Origin: an uncultured Eubacteriales bacterium
Lineage (GTDB): Bacteria > Bacillota > Clostridia > Oscillospirales > Acutalibacteraceae
NCBI GenBank assembly: GCA_934552855.1
Contig: CAKTEU010000021.1
Coordinates: 1 to 37,477 of the forward strand
DNA: 37,477 nt
Reading direction: 5' to 3'
A program made the translations under genes and the position numbers. The first letter of the stretch is position 1. Every line of letters begins with the position of its first letter. Below the pieces are notes generated by a model, which was not told where the DNA came from, searched no databases, and was given only the letters and a program-made list of their open reading frames with translations. Of the stretch, positions 1-7,669 are shown in pieces.

Positions 1-17
1 GGGAAGGAGGTGCGCGT

Positions 18-1364
18 ATGAACGCCGAATACAAAAAGGCTGCCGAAAAACTGCTTTGCGGCATTACGGATAAGCGGTTGCACGAGCCGGCGATATGGAA
101 CGATATTCTTTCTTCTGTCCGTTCGGGCAAGCTGCGGCTTTGGGAAATCAACGATGAAATTCTGTGTACCAAATATTTCTGCAAAGAAAAAATCGAACGC
201 GCATCTACCTTTGCCGAAAGCGATAAAAGCGGCGTGCGGTTCGATGATCTGAACGCATATTTTATTGAGGCAATCAAAAACGGTGATAAAGGATATTTTG
301 AAGCATTTATCCACACCTACGAGCCGGTGCAGCAAAGCCGCGCCGAACGATTTGTTGCACATTATAATCTCTCCGCGGACGATACCGAGGACATCAAGCA
401 AATCTTTTTGGAAACATTGTGGTTTGCTTTTCTCGGCTATGATGCCGCCGATCCCATTCCGCTTTTGCAGTATGTGAAAAAAGCGGCGGTCATGCGGCAG
501 TTAGATTATATCCGCACAACAAAAAACGCCTGCACCGTGCCGACGCAAAACGGGTATGCCGAGCTGCGTAAGGTTATGCGCATTTATAACAGCGTTCCCG
601 AACTTTCCGCCGATGCGCGTATTGCGCTTGCCGTAAAAGAGACGGGCTTTGCCGAGAAAAAAGTTACCGAGCTTGTCGCTGTCGGCAAGGCTTACGAATA
701 TCCCATCGGCATTGTCCCAGCAGAAGAAAACGAAAGCGCGGCGGACGGCACCGTTTCGGACGAACTGATTGTAGACCCGTCCGTGTCCCTGTTTGAGGAA
801 GTTCTGCGCAGTATTTACCGTAACAATTTCCGTGAAGCTGCCGATAAAATCACCCCTAAGGATAAGCAAATTTTATCCCTTTCTCTCGGCGTGTGTTTTG
901 ACTGTTTCGGCATTTTCAAGCCCAACACCTATGCGGAGATCGCATTGAGACAAGGCGCATCGGGCGAAAAAAGCATTGAGAAAAAGCGCAAGGCGGCAAT
1001 CGAAAAATTTGCAAAGGAACTTTGCGACATGGGCTTTTGCGACGGCGTTTTCTTAAAACAAACGGCCATAACGGTTATAAAAGAAAAAGACAAGAAAATC
1101 GTGCAGTCAGCCGCCTATGCTTATACACCCTACGGTGACGGAAAAGCCGGAGAGATTCTGTATACTGCTGCCGGAAAATATCGCTTTCAAATCATCCGCC
1201 TTGCGGAATTTGATGTGACCGGCGCTTATGCTGAACAGGCCGCAAAAATCATTGACAACATGAACGGGAATTTCATCAAGGAGCGGTTCTACGCTATCCC
1301 GCTCGAAGATCTTCCCCGCATCAATAGCCATAACGCAAGCCCAAGACTGCCATTTTATCATTAG
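18..1364 (+). CDS. Divergent sigma-70-like factor of a mobile element
   Basis: A 448-aa protein with a strong ribosome site (GGAAGGAGG, positions 2-10) just before the ATG. Residues about 90-170 look like sigma region 2: a helical block with an acidic 'DDTEDIKQIF' core and a following helix ending in 'RQLDYIR'. Residues about 280-340 look like region 4: 'ITPKDKQILSLSLG', then a 'TYAEIALRQG' HTH-like stretch and a basic helix. The last 100 residues match nothing I recognise. Sigma-like proteins of this size occur on Clostridial integrative elements, where they may direct element transcription; that role is inferred. A strong terminator follows, so it is transcribed separately from the next operon. 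Confidence 0.55.
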   Translation: MNAEYKKAAEKLLCGITDKRLHEPAIWNDILSSVRSGKLRLWEINDEILCTKYFCKEKIERASTFAESDKSGVRFDDLNAYFIEAIKNGDKGYFEAFIHTYEPVQQSRAERFVAHYNLSADDTEDIKQIFLETLWFAFLGYDAADPIPLLQYVKKAAVMRQLDYIRTTKNACTVPTQNGYAELRKVMRIYNSVPELSADARIALAVKETGFAEKKVTELVAVGKAYEYPIGIVPAEENESAADGTVSDELIVDPSVSLFEEVLRSIYRNNFREAADKITPKDKQILSLSLGVCFDCFGIFKPNTYAEIALRQGASGEKSIEKKRKAAIEKFAKELCDMGFCDGVFLKQTAITVIKEKDKKIVQSAAYAYTPYGDGKAGEILYTAAGKYRFQIIRLAEFDVTGAYAEQAAKIIDNMNGNFIKERFYAIPLEDLPRINSHNASPRLPFYH

Positions 1365-1392
1365 CTGCACACAGGCGGACAGGAATAGTTTC

Positions 1393-1430
1393 AAAGCCTT
1401 CTCTCGATTTTTTCGAAAGAAGGCTTTTTT
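1393..1430 (+). terminator. Rho-independent terminator after the sigma-like gene
   Basis: The arms AAAGCCTTCT (1393-1402) and AGAAGGCTTT (1418-1427) pair perfectly and run into a T tract ending at 1430. It separates the sigma-like gene from the HTH/HEPN/Fic operon. Confidence 0.9.
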
Positions 1431-1486
1431 CTGCCGTGCGATTTATGATTTTTCCTTGAAAACTCCGAATAAACCCCTGTTAAGCC

Positions 1487-1515
1487 TTGTGAAATCTCAA
1501 AAAATGTGGTATAAT
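1487..1515 (+). promoter_or_regulatory. Sigma-A promoter of the HTH-HEPN-Fic-Fic operon
   Basis: TTGTGA (1487-1492), a 17-bp spacer and TATAAT (1510-1515), with an extended TGG just before the -10. It lies about 45 bp upstream of the first start codon of the operon. Confidence 0.8.
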
Positions 1516-1559
1516 ATATTTTATAGTATTGTATTTTCGTGAAAACTGAGGATTCCGCT

Positions 1560-1748
1560 ATGGATAACAATCTTGAGCGCTGGTATTCGATGAAAGAGAT
1601 TATGGAATATTTGGGCGTCAGCCGTGATACCGTTCTTGACTGGATCGAGCGCAGAGAAATGCCCGCCGCAAAGATCGGCAGGCTGTGGAAATTCAAAATA
1701 AGTGAAGTGGACGCCTGGATGAAATCCGGCGTTGCAGCGGATAAGTAA
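1560..1748 (+). CDS. Excisionase/MerR-type HTH DNA-binding protein
   Basis: A 62-aa protein that is almost entirely one winged-helix HTH of the excisionase family. It has 'YSMKEIMEYLGVSRDTVLDW' followed by 'GRLWKFKISEVDAWM', the usual helix-turn-helix and wing. I chose ATG 1560 because TGAGGA (1547-1552) precedes it; a GTG at 1539 is in frame but lacks a ribosome site. It is the first gene of a tight operon (12 bp to the next) and so may be the operon's regulator. A role in element excision is the alternative. The DNA-binding fold is clear; the target is unknown. Confidence 0.8.
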   Translation: MDNNLERWYSMKEIMEYLGVSRDTVLDWIERREMPAAKIGRLWKFKISEVDAWMKSGVAADK

Positions 1749-1760
1749 TGCGGTGAGAAA

Positions 1761-2246
1761 ATGGAATTTATAAATTCTTACAAACGACTTGAAAAGTTGT
1801 GCAATGAAATCTATGACAGTAACCACGGCATTTCAGCTTATATTGATGATATGGCAAAACTGACATCTGCCTCGTTCTATGTTTTTAATTGGAATGATGA
1901 CCTGAAACAATTAAAGCACTATCGGTGGATTCGAAATCAAATTGCCCATGAGCCAAATTGCACGGAAGAGAATATGTGCGAATACGGCGATGCGCAGTGG
2001 ATTGACGACTTTTACGATAGAATTATGAATCAGAGCGACCCGCTTGCTATGTACCGAAAGGCGACAAGACCTCAGCCTGCCGCAAAACCAAAACAGCAAT
2101 GCCAATCTCCACAGTTACAGTATACATATCTTGTACAGCCGGTTTTCTCAAAAAAGAAGGTGCGAAAAGCCGCCGGATGGATTGTGTTATTGATTATTGC
2201 AGCGCTTATCGGACTGTTTTTTGTGCTTAAATATCTTGTAAATTAA
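1761..2246 (+). CDS. HEPN-like protein with C-terminal membrane anchor
   Basis: A 161-aa protein I cannot assign to a named family. The N-terminal 95 residues are predicted helical and contain R58-N-Q-I-A-H63. This fits the R-N-x3-H (Rx4-6H) signature of HEPN domains, many of which are metal-independent RNases in toxin and defence systems. A Gln/Pro-rich linker (about 95-130) leads to a basic 'KKKVRKA' and one transmembrane helix (about 138-158) at the extreme C-terminus, so the HEPN-like part should face the cytoplasm. It lies 12 bp after an HTH gene and 14 bp before a Fic gene, which suggests a shared function. RNase activity is inference. Confidence 0.6.
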   Translation: MEFINSYKRLEKLCNEIYDSNHGISAYIDDMAKLTSASFYVFNWNDDLKQLKHYRWIRNQIAHEPNCTEENMCEYGDAQWIDDFYDRIMNQSDPLAMYRKATRPQPAAKPKQQCQSPQLQYTYLVQPVFSKKKVRKAAGWIVLLIIAALIGLFFVLKYLVN

Positions 2247-2260
2247 TTCGGAGGTGCGAT

Positions 2261-2875
2261 ATGGCACTTGAAAATAAATTGGGGCTGACAAGCTCTGCCG
2301 ACCTTGCCCGCGAGGAAGAACGCATCAGCAAGAAAAAGGCGCTTGAGCTTTTTGAAAGCGGATTGCTTGATAAATTGGAAGCGGGAAAATTCTCTGCTCT
2401 GAAAGCGATTCATAAGTATCTCTTTGATGAAATCTACGATTTTTCCGGAGAACTCAGAACCGTAAACATTTCCAAAGGCAACTTTCGTTTTGCTCCTTTG
2501 ATGTACCTTGAAGCGGCGCTTGCCAACATTGATAAAATGCCGCAGTCCACCTTTGATGAAATCGTCGAGAAGTATGTGGAAATGAATATTGCCCACCCCT
2601 TCCGAGAAGGAAACGGACGCAGCACCCGCATTTGGCTCGACCTCATTTTCAAAACCGAGCTTCACAAAGTTGTTGATTGGAGCCGGGTTGATAAAGAAGA
2701 TTATCTTCTTGCCATGGAGCGCAGCCCGATAAAAGATATCGAAATCAAACACCTTTTGAAAAACGCACTCACCGATGATGTGGATAGCCGTGAGGTCTAT
2801 ATGAAAGGCATCGACCACAGCTATTATTACGAGGGTTATACAACCTTCAAGACAGAAGATTTAAGCAAGGAATGA
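2261..2875 (+). CDS. fic: Class III Fic protein adenylyltransferase
   Basis: A 204-aa Fic-domain AMP transferase resembling Neisseria NmFic along its length. The catalytic loop is HPFREGNGR (H112 to R120). The C-terminal helix carries S187-Y-Y-Y-E191-G192, matching the (S/T)xxxE(G/N) autoinhibitory motif at the position that defines class III. The ATP-clamping Glu and the catalytic His are both present, so it appears intact and self-inhibited. NmFic adenylylates DNA gyrase; the target here is unknown. The ribosome site is CGGAGG 8 bp upstream. It sits 14 bp after the HEPN-like gene and 9 bp before a second Fic gene. Confidence 0.92.
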   Translation: MALENKLGLTSSADLAREEERISKKKALELFESGLLDKLEAGKFSALKAIHKYLFDEIYDFSGELRTVNISKGNFRFAPLMYLEAALANIDKMPQSTFDEIVEKYVEMNIAHPFREGNGRSTRIWLDLIFKTELHKVVDWSRVDKEDYLLAMERSPIKDIEIKHLLKNALTDDVDSREVYMKGIDHSYYYEGYTTFKTEDLSKE

Positions 2876-2884
2876 GGTGCAAAT

Positions 2885-3967
2885 ATGCCGGATAAGAATT
2901 GGCAATTTGAACTTGAAGAATATATAAAGCAAGGCGAACCCGACAGAGCCGAAAAAAGCGAGGCATGGCAAACAGCCATCGGTTTGCAGGCGGTTGACGG
3001 ACTTAACACATCCGAATATTTGCTGGACACCGCAAGGGATCATATTGAGGGCAAAATCACCATTGATGAAGCACAGAAGCGGATTCATAGTTATTATGAA
3101 CAGCGCACCACCCGGACCGAGACAGAAAACGAAACCAAAGAAGCGGATATCGTTTCGGCAAGAATCACAAAGCTGCTGGGAGAAAAAGCGTTTCAGTTTT
3201 CCCCTGCCGAGTGGCTTACCATTCACCGCAGATTATTTGAGGGCGTATTCGACCACGCCGGTCAAATCAGGCAATATAACATCACCAAGAAAGAGTGGGT
3301 GCTGAACGGCGATACCGTAATCTATGCGGATTGGAACAGCATTAAAGAAACTTTGGACTATGATTTCGCCACCGAAAAACAGTTTTCTTATGAGGGGCTG
3401 TCGGTTGAAGCAGCGGTAAAACACCTTGCAAAGTTTGCGTCGGATATTTGGCAGATTCACCCTTTCGGCGAGGGAAATACCCGTGCCACTGCCGTGTTTA
3501 TGATTAAATATATGAAAACCTTCGGATTCCGTGTCAACAACGATGCGTTCCGTGAAAACTCCTGGTATTTCCGCAATGCACTGGTTCGGGCAAACTATAA
3601 TAATTTGCAAAAAGGTGTTCATTCCACCACAAAGTTTTCGGAATTGTTTTTCGCAAATCTCCTGCTCGGCACAAACCACGAACTCAAAAACCGTTATATG
3701 CACATTGACTTTGCGGATAAAAATGTTTTCCAAAGTATCAACCCCAAAGTTTCAAAGTATCAATTTGATACTTTGGACTGCTCCTTAGAAGAATTGGCGG
3801 TTTTAGAATTGGTCGCAAAGAACCCGGCGATAAAACAGCAAGAGATTGCAGAACAAACCGGAAAATCCATTGCTACAATCAAGCGAATTATGAAATTGCT
3901 GCAAGATAAAAACTATATCCGCCGTGAAAGCGGTAAGAGATACGGCAAGTGGGAAGTGTTGGTTTGA
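2885..3967 (+). CDS. Fic protein with VbhA-like N-terminus and winged helix
   Basis: A 360-aa three-part protein. Residues about 30-72 resemble VbhA-type antitoxins ('LNTSEYLLDTARDHIEGKIT'). The usual S/T four residues before E55-G56 is R51, so the inhibitory motif is atypical. Residues about 95-250 are a Fic domain with the loop HPFGEGNTR (H192), a common variant of HPFxEGNGR. The last 65 residues are a winged helix ('IKQQEIAEQTGKSIATIKRI'), suggesting DNA binding and perhaps autoregulation. The start follows a GAGGTG ribosome site. It is the last gene of the operon that begins at 1560. Confidence 0.85.
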   Translation: MPDKNWQFELEEYIKQGEPDRAEKSEAWQTAIGLQAVDGLNTSEYLLDTARDHIEGKITIDEAQKRIHSYYEQRTTRTETENETKEADIVSARITKLLGEKAFQFSPAEWLTIHRRLFEGVFDHAGQIRQYNITKKEWVLNGDTVIYADWNSIKETLDYDFATEKQFSYEGLSVEAAVKHLAKFASDIWQIHPFGEGNTRATAVFMIKYMKTFGFRVNNDAFRENSWYFRNALVRANYNNLQKGVHSTTKFSELFFANLLLGTNHELKNRYMHIDFADKNVFQSINPKVSKYQFDTLDCSLEELAVLELVAKNPAIKQQEIAEQTGKSIATIKRIMKLLQDKNYIRRESGKRYGKWEVLV

Positions 3968-4073
3968 GATTTTTAACAAGCCAACCGACAATATTGTATC
4001 ATGCTATATATAAGGTCTATAGAATGTCATCATAATTATGAATATATAATTTAAAAACGGAGGGATCAACACA

Positions 4074-5096
4074 ATGAATGAAAGAGAAGAATTATACAGT
4101 AAAATTAATGCTGATATAAGAGCTCAAAAGCCTAAAATGGCAATCTGCTATGATTTTGATAAAACGCTTTCACCGGATGATATGCAAACATTTACCCTTA
4201 TTCCCTCATTTGGGATTGACAAAAAGGAATTCTGGGACTCATCCAATAAGCTCGCAGAAGATAACTTGATGGATAATAATTTAGCGTGGATGCATGAATT
4301 GATAAGATATTCCGAATTTAAGAGCAAATCACTTAAACGTGAGTATTTCAGAGAAACGGGTGCTGATATTAAGCTCTATAGAGGTGTAAAAACCTGGTTT
4401 AAGAGAATGAATGATTATGCCGAAAAGAAAGGTATTGAACTTGAACACTATATTATTTCCTCGGGGCTCAAAGAAATAATAGAAGGAAGCGAAATTGCCG
4501 CGAATTTCAAGCGAATATACGCTTCTACATATCTTTATTCGGCAGACGGAGTCGCAATATGGCCGGCTCAGGCAATAAATTACACAAATAAAACGCAATT
4601 TATTTTTCGCATAGCTAAAGGTTTTCTTGAGGAATATGACGAGAGAGTCAACGATAGTATGCCGGAAGAAAAGCTGAGAATTCCTTATGAAAACATAGTT
4701 TATATCGGTGATAGTGCAACGGATATTCCTTGTATGCGATTGGTAAAAAGCAAGGGTGGATATTCTATCGGTGTCTTTGATCCCGCAAAGGATAACAGAA
4801 CAAAAGTATATCAACTGTTTAATGACGGTCGTTTAAGCTTTTATGCGCCGGCGGATTATTCTGCAAGCAGCGAAATATCCAAGTTTATGAAGCAGATAAT
4901 AGATGAGATTTCAGCTAAAGAATCAATAAAAACGGAATACAAAATTCTGAAGCAGCCTGCTGAAGCTTTCAAGATGAAAAAGAGCATAGAGGATATTTCA
5001 AAAGCATATCCCGGGAAAATGTCCGCGAAAGAAAAGCGCGAATTAAACAGTTTGACAGAAGCATTGGGATCACTTATCCCGGGAAATATTGAATAG
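4074..5096 (+). CDS. HAD-superfamily phosphatase
   Basis: A 340-aa haloacid dehalogenase-type hydrolase. Motif I is 'YDFDKTLS' (nucleophile and general-acid Asp), motif II is the Ser of 'IISSGLKEII', and motif IV is 'IGDSATDIPCM' with its acidic pair. A helical cap lies between motifs I and II. The C-terminal 70 residues are a Lys/Glu-rich helical tail of unknown role. The ribosome site is CGGAGGG. The gene is more AT-rich than the Fic genes before it, suggesting separate acquisition. The substrate cannot be predicted; PSP-like small-molecule phosphatases are the closest shape. Confidence 0.8.
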   Translation: MNEREELYSKINADIRAQKPKMAICYDFDKTLSPDDMQTFTLIPSFGIDKKEFWDSSNKLAEDNLMDNNLAWMHELIRYSEFKSKSLKREYFRETGADIKLYRGVKTWFKRMNDYAEKKGIELEHYIISSGLKEIIEGSEIAANFKRIYASTYLYSADGVAIWPAQAINYTNKTQFIFRIAKGFLEEYDERVNDSMPEEKLRIPYENIVYIGDSATDIPCMRLVKSKGGYSIGVFDPAKDNRTKVYQLFNDGRLSFYAPADYSASSEISKFMKQIIDEISAKESIKTEYKILKQPAEAFKMKKSIEDISKAYPGKMSAKEKRELNSLTEALGSLIPGNIE

Positions 5097-5187
5097 TGTT
5101 TTCAAGTGACATTAAAACGATAGAAAGGTTTTATAAATGGCAACTAATAACGCCGATATTGAGTAACATATGTAAGAAGGTGTTGAA

Positions 5188-5847
5188 GTGTCGCTTAAAG
5201 GAAAAAATAGAGCTATTTTTAGCTATAATAACGTGGACAGAAATGAAAGCAACTTTGTGTATAAGGACTTTGAAAAAACAAGATCATATCATTCTTCCTT
5301 TGTTGGGGCAAAGTTCACAGGGATATCATTCAGAGCAGCGCATATGAAATATTGCAATTTTTCATCAAGTGTATTTCAGGATTCTGATTTTGTTGGAACA
5401 AATTTGCGTGGTAGTATTTTTAGTGGAGTGCACTTTAAAAACTGTATATTTGTTGCTTCTGTCTTAGATAAAACTAATTTCAAAAATGTAACTTTTGAGA
5501 ATTGTTATTTAGTGGCTACAGGTGTAAAGACAGCAATGAACTTTCCGGTAAATTGTGACGGTCTTATAATATTGCCTTCACTTCCACCACAAGATAGTAT
5601 TACATATGAATTGCGCACTTCGATAGAGTCATTAAGAGATAATGATCTCATTCGCCGATCAAACACTTTACATGGAAAAAATGGGAAAGTAAATACTCTT
5701 ACAATTATGGTTTTGCACAACGATTATACAGATGAAGAATTAATTCGGTATTTACCTATGCTTCCTCAGTATGTTTCTTCTCAATTTTATACGGTAAGCT
5801 ATTTGAAAACCATGTTGAAAAAAATAAAAAAATCATATATAATATAA
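5188..5847 (+). CDS. Pentapeptide-repeat protein
   Basis: A 219-aa protein. Residues about 25-110 have the five-residue period of pentapeptide repeats (for example 'CNFSSSVFQDSDFVGTNLRG'), which fold as a right-handed beta-helix. The C-terminal 90 residues are not repetitive. The start is GTG 5188, preceded by AAGAAGG (5174-5180). Some family members mimic DNA and protect gyrase; nothing here shows that specifically. It is probably co-transcribed with the HAD gene 91 bp upstream and shares its high AT content. Confidence 0.75.
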   Translation: MSLKGKNRAIFSYNNVDRNESNFVYKDFEKTRSYHSSFVGAKFTGISFRAAHMKYCNFSSSVFQDSDFVGTNLRGSIFSGVHFKNCIFVASVLDKTNFKNVTFENCYLVATGVKTAMNFPVNCDGLIILPSLPPQDSITYELRTSIESLRDNDLIRRSNTLHGKNGKVNTLTIMVLHNDYTDEELIRYLPMLPQYVSSQFYTVSYLKTMLKKIKKSYII

Positions 5848-5882
5848 GAGCCCTGCCACCTTCTCTGAGAAATCCCGAGCAA

Positions 5883-5924
5883 AAGTACATGGGTCTACGG
5901 ACTGATCGAGGGTTGATTGTACTT
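5883..5924. repeat. Inverted repeat upstream of the 30-aa ORF
   Basis: AAGTACA (5883-5889) and TGTACTT (5918-5924) form a 7-bp stem around a 28-nt GC-richer segment. It lies about 20 bp before the start of the small hydrophobic ORF and could fold in its leader. Confidence 0.45.
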
Positions 5925-5945
5925 AAAGTTGCGGAGGTGTTGCCT

Positions 5946-6038
5946 ATGGTATCAGACGTTTTAACGGTTTTGTCTTTTTGCGTGCTTTGCACGATTAAGC
6001 TTCTCCCAGTTATTTCTCAGGTCAGAAGGTGTGCTTAA
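5946..6038 (+). CDS. Possible small hydrophobic peptide (type I toxin-like)
   Basis: A 30-codon ORF with a good ribosome site (GGAGGTG, 9 bp upstream). The peptide starts 'MVSDVLTVLSFCVLCTIKLL', a hydrophobic helix, and ends 'RRCA' with a basic tail. Hydrophobic core, basic end, structured leader and isolation between genes resemble the small membrane peptides and holin-like type I toxins of Firmicutes. I cannot see a clear antisense promoter. It may instead be a chance ORF. Confidence 0.35.
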   Translation: MVSDVLTVLSFCVLCTIKLLPVISQVRRCA

Positions 6039-6323
6039 CAAGTAATAAAGTCTCGCTACAGTTCAATATGAGGTGTTCCGGTCAAGTAGACAGTGAAAAA
6101 AGCAAAAATATTTTGGCAGAAATTCCACTCTGCTACACGACAGGACGAAATTTATCATGCAGCAGCATGATAAAACTCCACCAGTATCATGTATTTGAAC
6201 ACCTGCAAGTACAGTTGGTTGTTGTAAAATGGAGACAACGCTTGATTGCCGAGGTCAGATTATCACGCAAAGTAGCTTTCTAAAAATTTACCCACCCCAT
6301 AAAAACACAGTATATTACAGAAA
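6039..6323. other. Intergenic segment without convincing genes
   Basis: This 285-bp stretch between the small ORF and the convergent Fic gene has no frame with credible protein character. It contains a perfect palindromic hairpin at 6151-6174 and a 'GTCAAGTAGACAGTG' string that might be a decayed insertion-sequence end. I cannot support that further. Confidence 0.4.
6151..6174. repeat. Perfect 10-bp inverted repeat with 4-nt loop
   Basis: TTTATCATGC (6151-6160), loop AGCA, GCATGATAAA (6165-6174). No T tract follows on either strand, so it is not a standard terminator. Confidence 0.6.
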
Positions 6324-6358
6324 CTTCACGCACGGTTCATTCAAATCTGTGCGTGAGG
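6324..6358 (-). terminator. Stem-loop terminator after the HTH-Fic gene
   Basis: CTTCACGCAC (6324-6333) and GTGCGTGAGG (6349-6358) form a 10-bp stem with one G-T pair, directly after the stop of the minus-strand Fic gene. The T tracts on both sides are modest, so it may act in both directions. Confidence 0.6.
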
Positions 6359-6361
6359 TTT

Positions 6362-7258
6362 TCAGTTTTCATACGGTATTCTGAAATAACCCAGGTATTT
6401 CTTGAATGTATCCTGTGCCGACAGGCAGGTGTCGGTCAGATAGCCTTTTTCCCGATCCCATTCCTGCAGTCCACGGTAATAGAACATTTTTATACTGTCC
6501 TCAATAATAAACGGCACAATATTGTGTTTCAGACATTCCTTGAACAGGATCAGCCGTCCGATTCGTCCGTTGCCGTCCTGAAAAGGGTGAATGCGCTCAA
6601 ACCGCACATGAAACGCAAGGATATCTTCAAGTGTCACCGTTTCCCTGCCGTTATACTCGTCAAGCAATCTTTTCATTTCCGCCGACACTTCCTCGGGCAA
6701 GGTTGTTTCCCGCCCGCCGACCTCATTCGGCAGCTTTTTGTAATCGCCAACGGAAAACCAGTCTTTCCTTGCGTCGCTTGTTCCGGTTTTCAGAATAAAA
6801 TGCAAGTGTTTGATGAATTTCTCGCTGAGCTGCGATTTTGCGCTTTCGATGGCCTCATCAATACAGCGGAAGTGATTGGCGGTTTCGATGATATCGTCCA
6901 CCCGCACGCCTTCCTCGGCGATGCTGACGGTGTTTGTTTCGAAAATAAAGCGCGTCTGATCATGAGTCAGGCGGCTGCCCTCCATGTGATTGGAATTGTA
7001 AGTGAGCTCAACCTGCACCTTATGATAAATTCCGCCGTGAATCAGGCTGCGCTTTTCCTCTTTGAGAATATCCACCAAGGTCTGCGGCACGGGTTTGCTT
7101 TTATTGCTCCGTTCGGGCTTCTCGGCGTTTTCGGGAATGTTCCAGGTCTTACCCGTCAGAAAAGCGCCGGGGACACGGCCTGCCGCGCAGTAGTTGCGGA
7201 CGCTGCGCTCGGAGGTGTTCCAAAGCGCCGCCATCTCTTTCACAGATAAATATTTCAT
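6362..7258 (-). CDS. HTH-Fic fusion, class II Fic AMP transferase
   Basis: A 298-aa protein. Residues 1-45 are an excisionase-like HTH ('YLSVKEMAALWNTSERSV' then 'GKTWNIP'). The Fic domain covers about 65-280. The autoinhibitory motif S89-N-H-M-E93-G94 lies before the catalytic domain, which defines class II, and the active loop is HPFQDGNGR (H224 to R232). All key residues are present. The ribosome site is GGAGGG, 7 bp before the ATG. The gene has its own promoter with an inverted repeat in the spacer, so autoregulation through the HTH is plausible. It is convergent with the rest of the island. Confidence 0.9.
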   Translation of the reverse strand: MKYLSVKEMAALWNTSERSVRNYCAAGRVPGAFLTGKTWNIPENAEKPERSNKSKPVPQTLVDILKEEKRSLIHGGIYHKVQVELTYNSNHMEGSRLTHDQTRFIFETNTVSIAEEGVRVDDIIETANHFRCIDEAIESAKSQLSEKFIKHLHFILKTGTSDARKDWFSVGDYKKLPNEVGGRETTLPEEVSAEMKRLLDEYNGRETVTLEDILAFHVRFERIHPFQDGNGRIGRLILFKECLKHNIVPFIIEDSIKMFYYRGLQEWDREKGYLTDTCLSAQDTFKKYLGYFRIPYEN

Positions 7259-7286
7259 GAAATTGCCCTCCGAAGTTACTGTTATC

Positions 7287-7315
7287 AGTATACCACATTA
7301 TCGGCAAAAAATCAA
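7287..7315 (-). promoter_or_regulatory. Sigma-A promoter of the HTH-Fic gene
   Basis: Read on the minus strand: TTGATT (plus 7310-7315), 17-bp spacer, TATACT (plus 7287-7292) with an extended TGG. It lies about 30 bp upstream of the start codon. Confidence 0.8.
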
Positions 7316-7354
7316 TCGGTCGAAATCCATTTTCGCTTATATTTTTGCCGATAA
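7298..7354. repeat. 13-bp inverted repeat overlapping the HTH-Fic promoter
   Basis: TTATCGGCAAAAA (7298-7310) and TTTTTGCCGATAA (7342-7354) are perfect inverted copies 31 bp apart. The left arm fills most of the promoter spacer and touches the -35, as expected of an operator. Confidence 0.7.
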
Positions 7355-7669
7355 CGGCAGTTTTGATTCCAGCCCCGGCATTTGGCTACATGACTTTTGG
7401 TGCAGTTCGGCATAACTGGTGCTTTTCACGCACTGCCAAAAGCGTGATTTTGGGGCGAAAAAGTGCTCGGTTCTATCAAAAATTCTAATAGGCTTTTCCG
7501 AAAATCCGTTAGAACTCGGCAAAATCGGAGGAGACTCTTGGACTCAGATTTTTACTGCGTTTTCGATGCAAAGAGGTGCGGAAAGCCTTGAAAACACGGC
7601 ATTTTCGGGGCTCTCGCATTTGCCATTATCTTCCGTCAAATTCTGTCAAGTTCGGTTTTGGCAACTTGA
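7355..7669. other. Non-coding end region of the island
   Basis: No convincing gene is visible in these 315 bp. Close to the right end there is an inverted repeat GTCAAGTT (7645-7652) / AACTTGAC (7663-7670) immediately next to the tRNA-like remnant, a position where integrase arm or core sites are often found. Confidence 0.4.

Noticed and set aside
5096..5347. 83-codon plus-strand frame overlapping the pentapeptide gene
   Set aside because: Lacks a ribosome site and is out of frame with the clear pentapeptide pattern.
6029..6283. 84-codon plus-strand frame
   Set aside because: No ribosome site, no protein-like composition, and it crosses a palindrome. Treated as intergenic.
6353..7249. Long plus-strand frame of 298 codons
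   Set aside because: It is the exact antisense of the clear HTH-Fic gene, whose motifs and promoter are on the minus strand.
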